A stretch of 64,000 nt of DNA from Bilabrum cf. latius (lineage: Eukaryota; Bigyra: Bicosoecida; Bigyra; Bicosoecida). Both the position numbers and the translations under genes were made by a program. Where the stretch lies: contig OZ237750.1 in assembly GCA_965178125.1 (NCBI GenBank), positions 744,001 through 808,000 of the forward strand. The letters run 5' to 3'. Each line of letters begins with the position of its first letter. Positions within the stretch are counted from its first letter, which is position 1. This document shows positions 60,897-64,000 of this stretch, one piece after another. A model generated the notes under the pieces. That model did not search any database. It saw only the letters and a list, made by a program, of their open reading frames with translations, and was not told the DNA's origin.

Positions 60897-61254
60897 CCAA
60901 TACCTCAATGCACAAGACTGCCGTGGAGGGCAGGCAAAGGGCCAGTTTCAGGCTGCCAATAGTGCGGTACGTGAAATCCTGTAGTTGCAGTTGTCGACAC
61001 CACTGGCAGCAGGCGGTCGTCAAATCAATATACCTTGTAAATCCCCCGTCGTACTTTGCAAAAGTGCTCAAACCCCGTGTCACTGTTTCGGCCGGGAACT
61101 GGAGTTGGGTAGGGAATGCCACGCACGCCAAAGCAAGTTGAAAGCTGGTCGCAACCGCTGACCGGCGTGGGCCCCGGGGCTTGCGTATCTCTGGTCGCAT
61201 GTTCGCCCTTAGTGCTACGTAGGCAATCAGTCTGTGGCGCAGCGCAGCAAAATA
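60897..61254. other. Intergenic spacer, no gene seen
   Basis: About 358 bp between the start of paralogue B and the stop of the next minus-strand gene. I see no supported gene. It should hold the promoter of paralogue B and the 3' UTR of the upstream gene. Confidence 0.5.
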
Positions 61255-64000
61255 TCAATTGCCTAGGTTGTGAGCAGCATGGACCGGTGTCTTTGGTGAG
61301 ATGGTGCGAGTAATGACCGTTCTTTGGCCATTGAGCAGTTGAGCACAGCTGTAGTATAATGATACATGTTGACCGATTCAACGCTTCAGAATGAGAATGG
61401 CGACACACGCAGCTACACTTGCCCCCACTGCAACCCCCACTATCACCACACGGTCCCACAATAGCAGCACAGGGGGCATCCAGGCCAGCGCGCTATCTGG
61501 ATCATCCAGGCACGCGCCAACAGGGCACTGGCCCGTGGTGCACAAAGCGGCCCACACGAGTGCACTACTAACGATGGCGACATCATACAGCCTGAAAACA
61601 AGACTCGCCCATCCTCTCTAGGCCTTGCCAGCGGTCCTCGAGCCCCGCTCGGGAGCATGCCTAGTCCACCGCGATGTGCCCTGTTTTCGGCTAGTGTGCA
61701 TGGCCGCCGGAGGGGCTACCACCGTTCTGCCGCCGCCACCGCTGCTGTTATCGTACATCAGCAGCCGGTCCGTAAGGCTTGCTTCGCCCGGAAAAACGTG
61801 GTACTCCCGTCCTCTGCAGCAGCACCACTCACCAGCTTTGGCTGCATCGAAGGCCTCCATGCTCCCCTCGAGTGCATCCCACTGCAGCACAGCCAGGGCC
61901 GCACCCAGGCCGTGGATGACCCGCGGGTACGCGTTGTTGAACATGCGTGGCGGGAACATGGGCATGCCTGCGATCTGGTATTCGTTCCGAGCCTGGGTCG
62001 ATGGCTCCAGAGCACCGCCTCCGGCCGGTTTTGCCGGCTCCCGCGCGCCACTACGACCACCAGGGCGGGAGCTGCGGCCGTCTGAGTCTGACGCCACCTC
62101 GTCGCTGTCGGCCTCTGGATTGAGCACCACACCGCTGTTTAGTGTGCTGCAGCTTGGTCTAGGAGGCTATAACGAAAACGATGAGTTGCCGCCACCTGGC
62201 TGCAGCATGCACCCAACGGAGCTGTCGCGGTCGACATGCTGCGCTCTGGAGGCCAACTCGAAGGAGTTGCGACGAGTGCGGCTGGCAACCCTGGAGGCGA
62301 GACTAGGGCTCGGTGTGCCACCCTGATAGATCTAGTCGGGTGAGTTCGAGCTGGCCAAACTGCAGGACTCCGATGCATGCGCTTGAGCACGGCCGATGGT
62401 GGGCTGCCTCGGAAACCCCACTGCGCTCCATGAAGTGATGTTGCCTCCCTCTGTTGACGTGTTGGCTGCAGAGATGGGTTCCACTTGAGCTCCGCTCTGA
62501 GAATCGGAGCTCCATCGATCCATATGCCTGTGCCCACGGCTTTGTGCTGCGTCTTTTTCGCCCGGCAGCGGGTCAGGTATACAAGGTGATCCTACTGCCG
62601 ATTGCGTTTGGTCGCCGAGATCCTCTGGTGGTGTCGACGAGTCAAACACAGGGTGTGCCCTCCCATCGCCTTCCGTGCTATCTTCCACCGGAACGAACAC
62701 CCGGCCGCCGGGACGTTGTGGGCGTGCCCTTCCACCAGCTCGCTGTGCAGCAGGGGCAGGCCTACCAAACATAGCGATGGAAGGGGTTGCGGGCACGCGG
62801 AGAGGAAATGGCGATACTGGAGCTGAAGGACGCTGCTCAAAGTTGAGGCTCCCGTCGCTTTCGTCCAGGACAAAGTGACGCCCGAGGCTGCCCTCGCCGC
62901 TTGACGATTCCAAGGCGTGCTATACGCCGCCGTGGCGAAGCCTTGCCGGGCTAGCGGGGCCATACAGCACCGGTGGCATAGTACTGCTGGAGCTGGAGCT
63001 GTCCACAGACAGTAAGTTTGCCAGCATTCGGTCCGGCCCTGGCGTGTCCAGCTGGTTTACTGCCCCGCGAGTATTGTGTTGCGGTTCAGGTGGACACTGT
63101 GGTTGACTAGTGGCTGCATTTTTGTCACCGGCTAACTCGGGCCCCTGCTGCTGCTGCTGCTGCTGCTGCTAGTAGGCCTGCGCTACAGCAGCAGACGGAA
63201 ACTCCTGGTCCAGGCAGAGGCCGCTGTACCGGCTTCTTGGTCCCGACGCCAGGCTGTTGAATTGACCGCTCCTCGCATGCTTACGACCTCTTGTTGAGCC
63301 CGTGCGGTCCTCTGCAGAGTCGCTACGGAGCTGTGAGGGATGCCGCAGACTGGACTGCGATTTGAGCAAAGCGCCCGCCCCAGCTCTGTATGGCGCCTTC
63401 TGCTACAGTCTATTCTCAGCCTGACTTTGCCTCTAGAAGGAAGCGCCCCTCGGCGAATATGTCAATCGTGGACCGTCCCCCGGAGAACCAATAGCAGCGA
63501 GCTCGCCCAGCTTGCTCTACTTGCTCGAGAACAGAATGGGGTACATGCAACATAGCAGCACCAACCCTCGGGCGATGCCCCCAGCTGCGAGCCCTAAGCA
63601 CAGGTAAAGTGCAGGCCACTGGAGCTTCGCAACCCGAAAGGCAAAAGGAAGCGCCAAAAGCACGACTTGCATGCAAATCAATGCCCAAGCAGTAGATAGC
63701 GGTACCGCATACTACGCAGACATGCTCACATGCAACCATGCTGCGCCGAGGACGGCAGCTGAAATGGTTGCAAGCGCGGGGTAGAAGGTTAGAGAGAATG
63801 TGGTAGGGTGCAGTTGGCGGCTCTAGCATCCGCCCCGCCGAGATGCAGCCAAGGCCGTCTCAACCGCAGGTATCTCCGGAAGTGAAATGCAAACATCGAT
63901 GGATGAGGGCTCTGCAGCAACGAGCCAAGCGCCTGCGAGTCCAGCAGCTGTGCTGCCTCGGATCCGGCGTGCTATTCTCTGCAGGACGCTTCCAGGAGTC
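61255..64000 (-). CDS. Multi-pass membrane protein with poly-Gln loop, N-terminus outside window
   Basis: With UAG as sense, one minus frame is open from the right edge to TGA at 61,255 (about 915 residues visible, no start). Three hydrophobic helices occur at about 63,800-63,540 (for example FYPALATISAAVLGAAWL and CMQVVLLALPFAF). A long Ser/Pro-rich, probably cytosolic, loop of about 600 residues follows, with poly-Gln at 63,145-63,171. Two more helices lie at about 61,600-61,390 (SLVFRLYDVAIVSSALVWAA; VVIVGVAVGASVAACVAILI). Many in-frame TAGs occur, one abutting the poly-Gln run. I recognise no family. An internal intron cannot be excluded, but none is required. Confidence 0.72.
63145..63171 (-). 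repeat. Poly-Gln tract: TAG followed by eight CAG codons
   Basis: On the coding strand a TAG codon is followed immediately by eight CAG codons. This gives a nine-Gln run if UAG is Gln and is strong local evidence for the meaning of UAG. Confidence 0.9.

Noticed and set aside
1-64000. Bacterial, phage or CRISPR content
   Set aside because: Introns, large signal-peptide surface proteins and IFT140 mark a nuclear eukaryotic genome. No operon structure, ribosome-binding sites, CRISPR repeats, insertion sequences or reverse-transcriptase/transposase motifs were seen.

Overview
This window is nuclear DNA from a GC-rich eukaryotic microbe that almost certainly builds a cilium or flagellum. The evidence is spliceosomal GT-AG introns, signal peptides, FG-GAP/REJ/GPS, SRCR and EF-hand proteins, an IFT140 gene and a CCDC42/CFAP73-type axonemal gene. 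The most striking property is the genetic code. Nearly every long gene is interrupted by in-frame TAG, never by in-frame TAA or TGA, and the reading frame and domain homology run straight through. Genes end on TGA (most) or TAA. The residue that fits the TAG sites is glutamine. UAG is therefore read as Gln, with UAA and UGA kept as stops. I cannot name the taxon; UAG-only reassignment to Gln is rare among known protists.

Layout, left to right. 1-12.8 kb (-): the larger part of a giant polycystin-1-like membrane protein (about ten FG-GAP repeats, REJ, GAIN/GPS, polycystin-type membrane segments) that runs off the left edge and has one apparent frameshift. 13.9-19.0 kb (+): a nine-SRCR receptor with a multi-pass membrane domain and a Pro/Gly/Gln tail. 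19.1-21.0 kb (-): CCDC42/CFAP73-like coiled coil, divergent from 21.1-25.2 kb (+), a long EF-hand protein. 25.3-26.4 kb (+): small multi-pass membrane protein. 26.6-27.9 kb (-): sarcosine/dimethylglycine-type N-methyltransferase with a 15-nt micro-exon. 28.1-41.7 kb: secreted, probably lysosomal, hydrolases: beta-hexosaminidase (-), GH36-like glycosidase with a PAN/apple insert (+), S28 serine carboxypeptidase (+) and galactocerebrosidase with an inserted ricin-B lectin (+). A repeat-rich surface-type protein (-) and an unrecognised alanine-rich protein (+) lie among them. 42.3-48.5 kb (+): LRR plus coiled-coil protein with a perfect 6 x 45-bp repeat. 48.7-50.5 kb (-): asparaginase, divergent from 50.7-55.4 kb (+), IFT140. 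55.7-60.9 kb (-): two tandem paralogous membrane proteins with Cys/His motifs resembling a split RING-CH finger. 61.3 kb to the right edge (-): the C-terminal part of a multi-pass membrane protein with a poly-Gln tract.

Genes are packed closely (often 40-350 bp apart) in divergent, convergent and tandem pairs. The thirteen best-supported introns are 92 nt on one side to 168 nt on the other with one at 89 nt; all end in GCAG. Themes are ciliary structure and transport (IFT140, CCDC42-like, EF-hand, possibly the LRR and polycystin proteins), surface sensing or adhesion (polycystin, SRCR), lysosomal glycolipid/glycan and peptide breakdown, and possibly compatible-solute synthesis. Exon joins and domain names were worked out by reading; no database search was possible.
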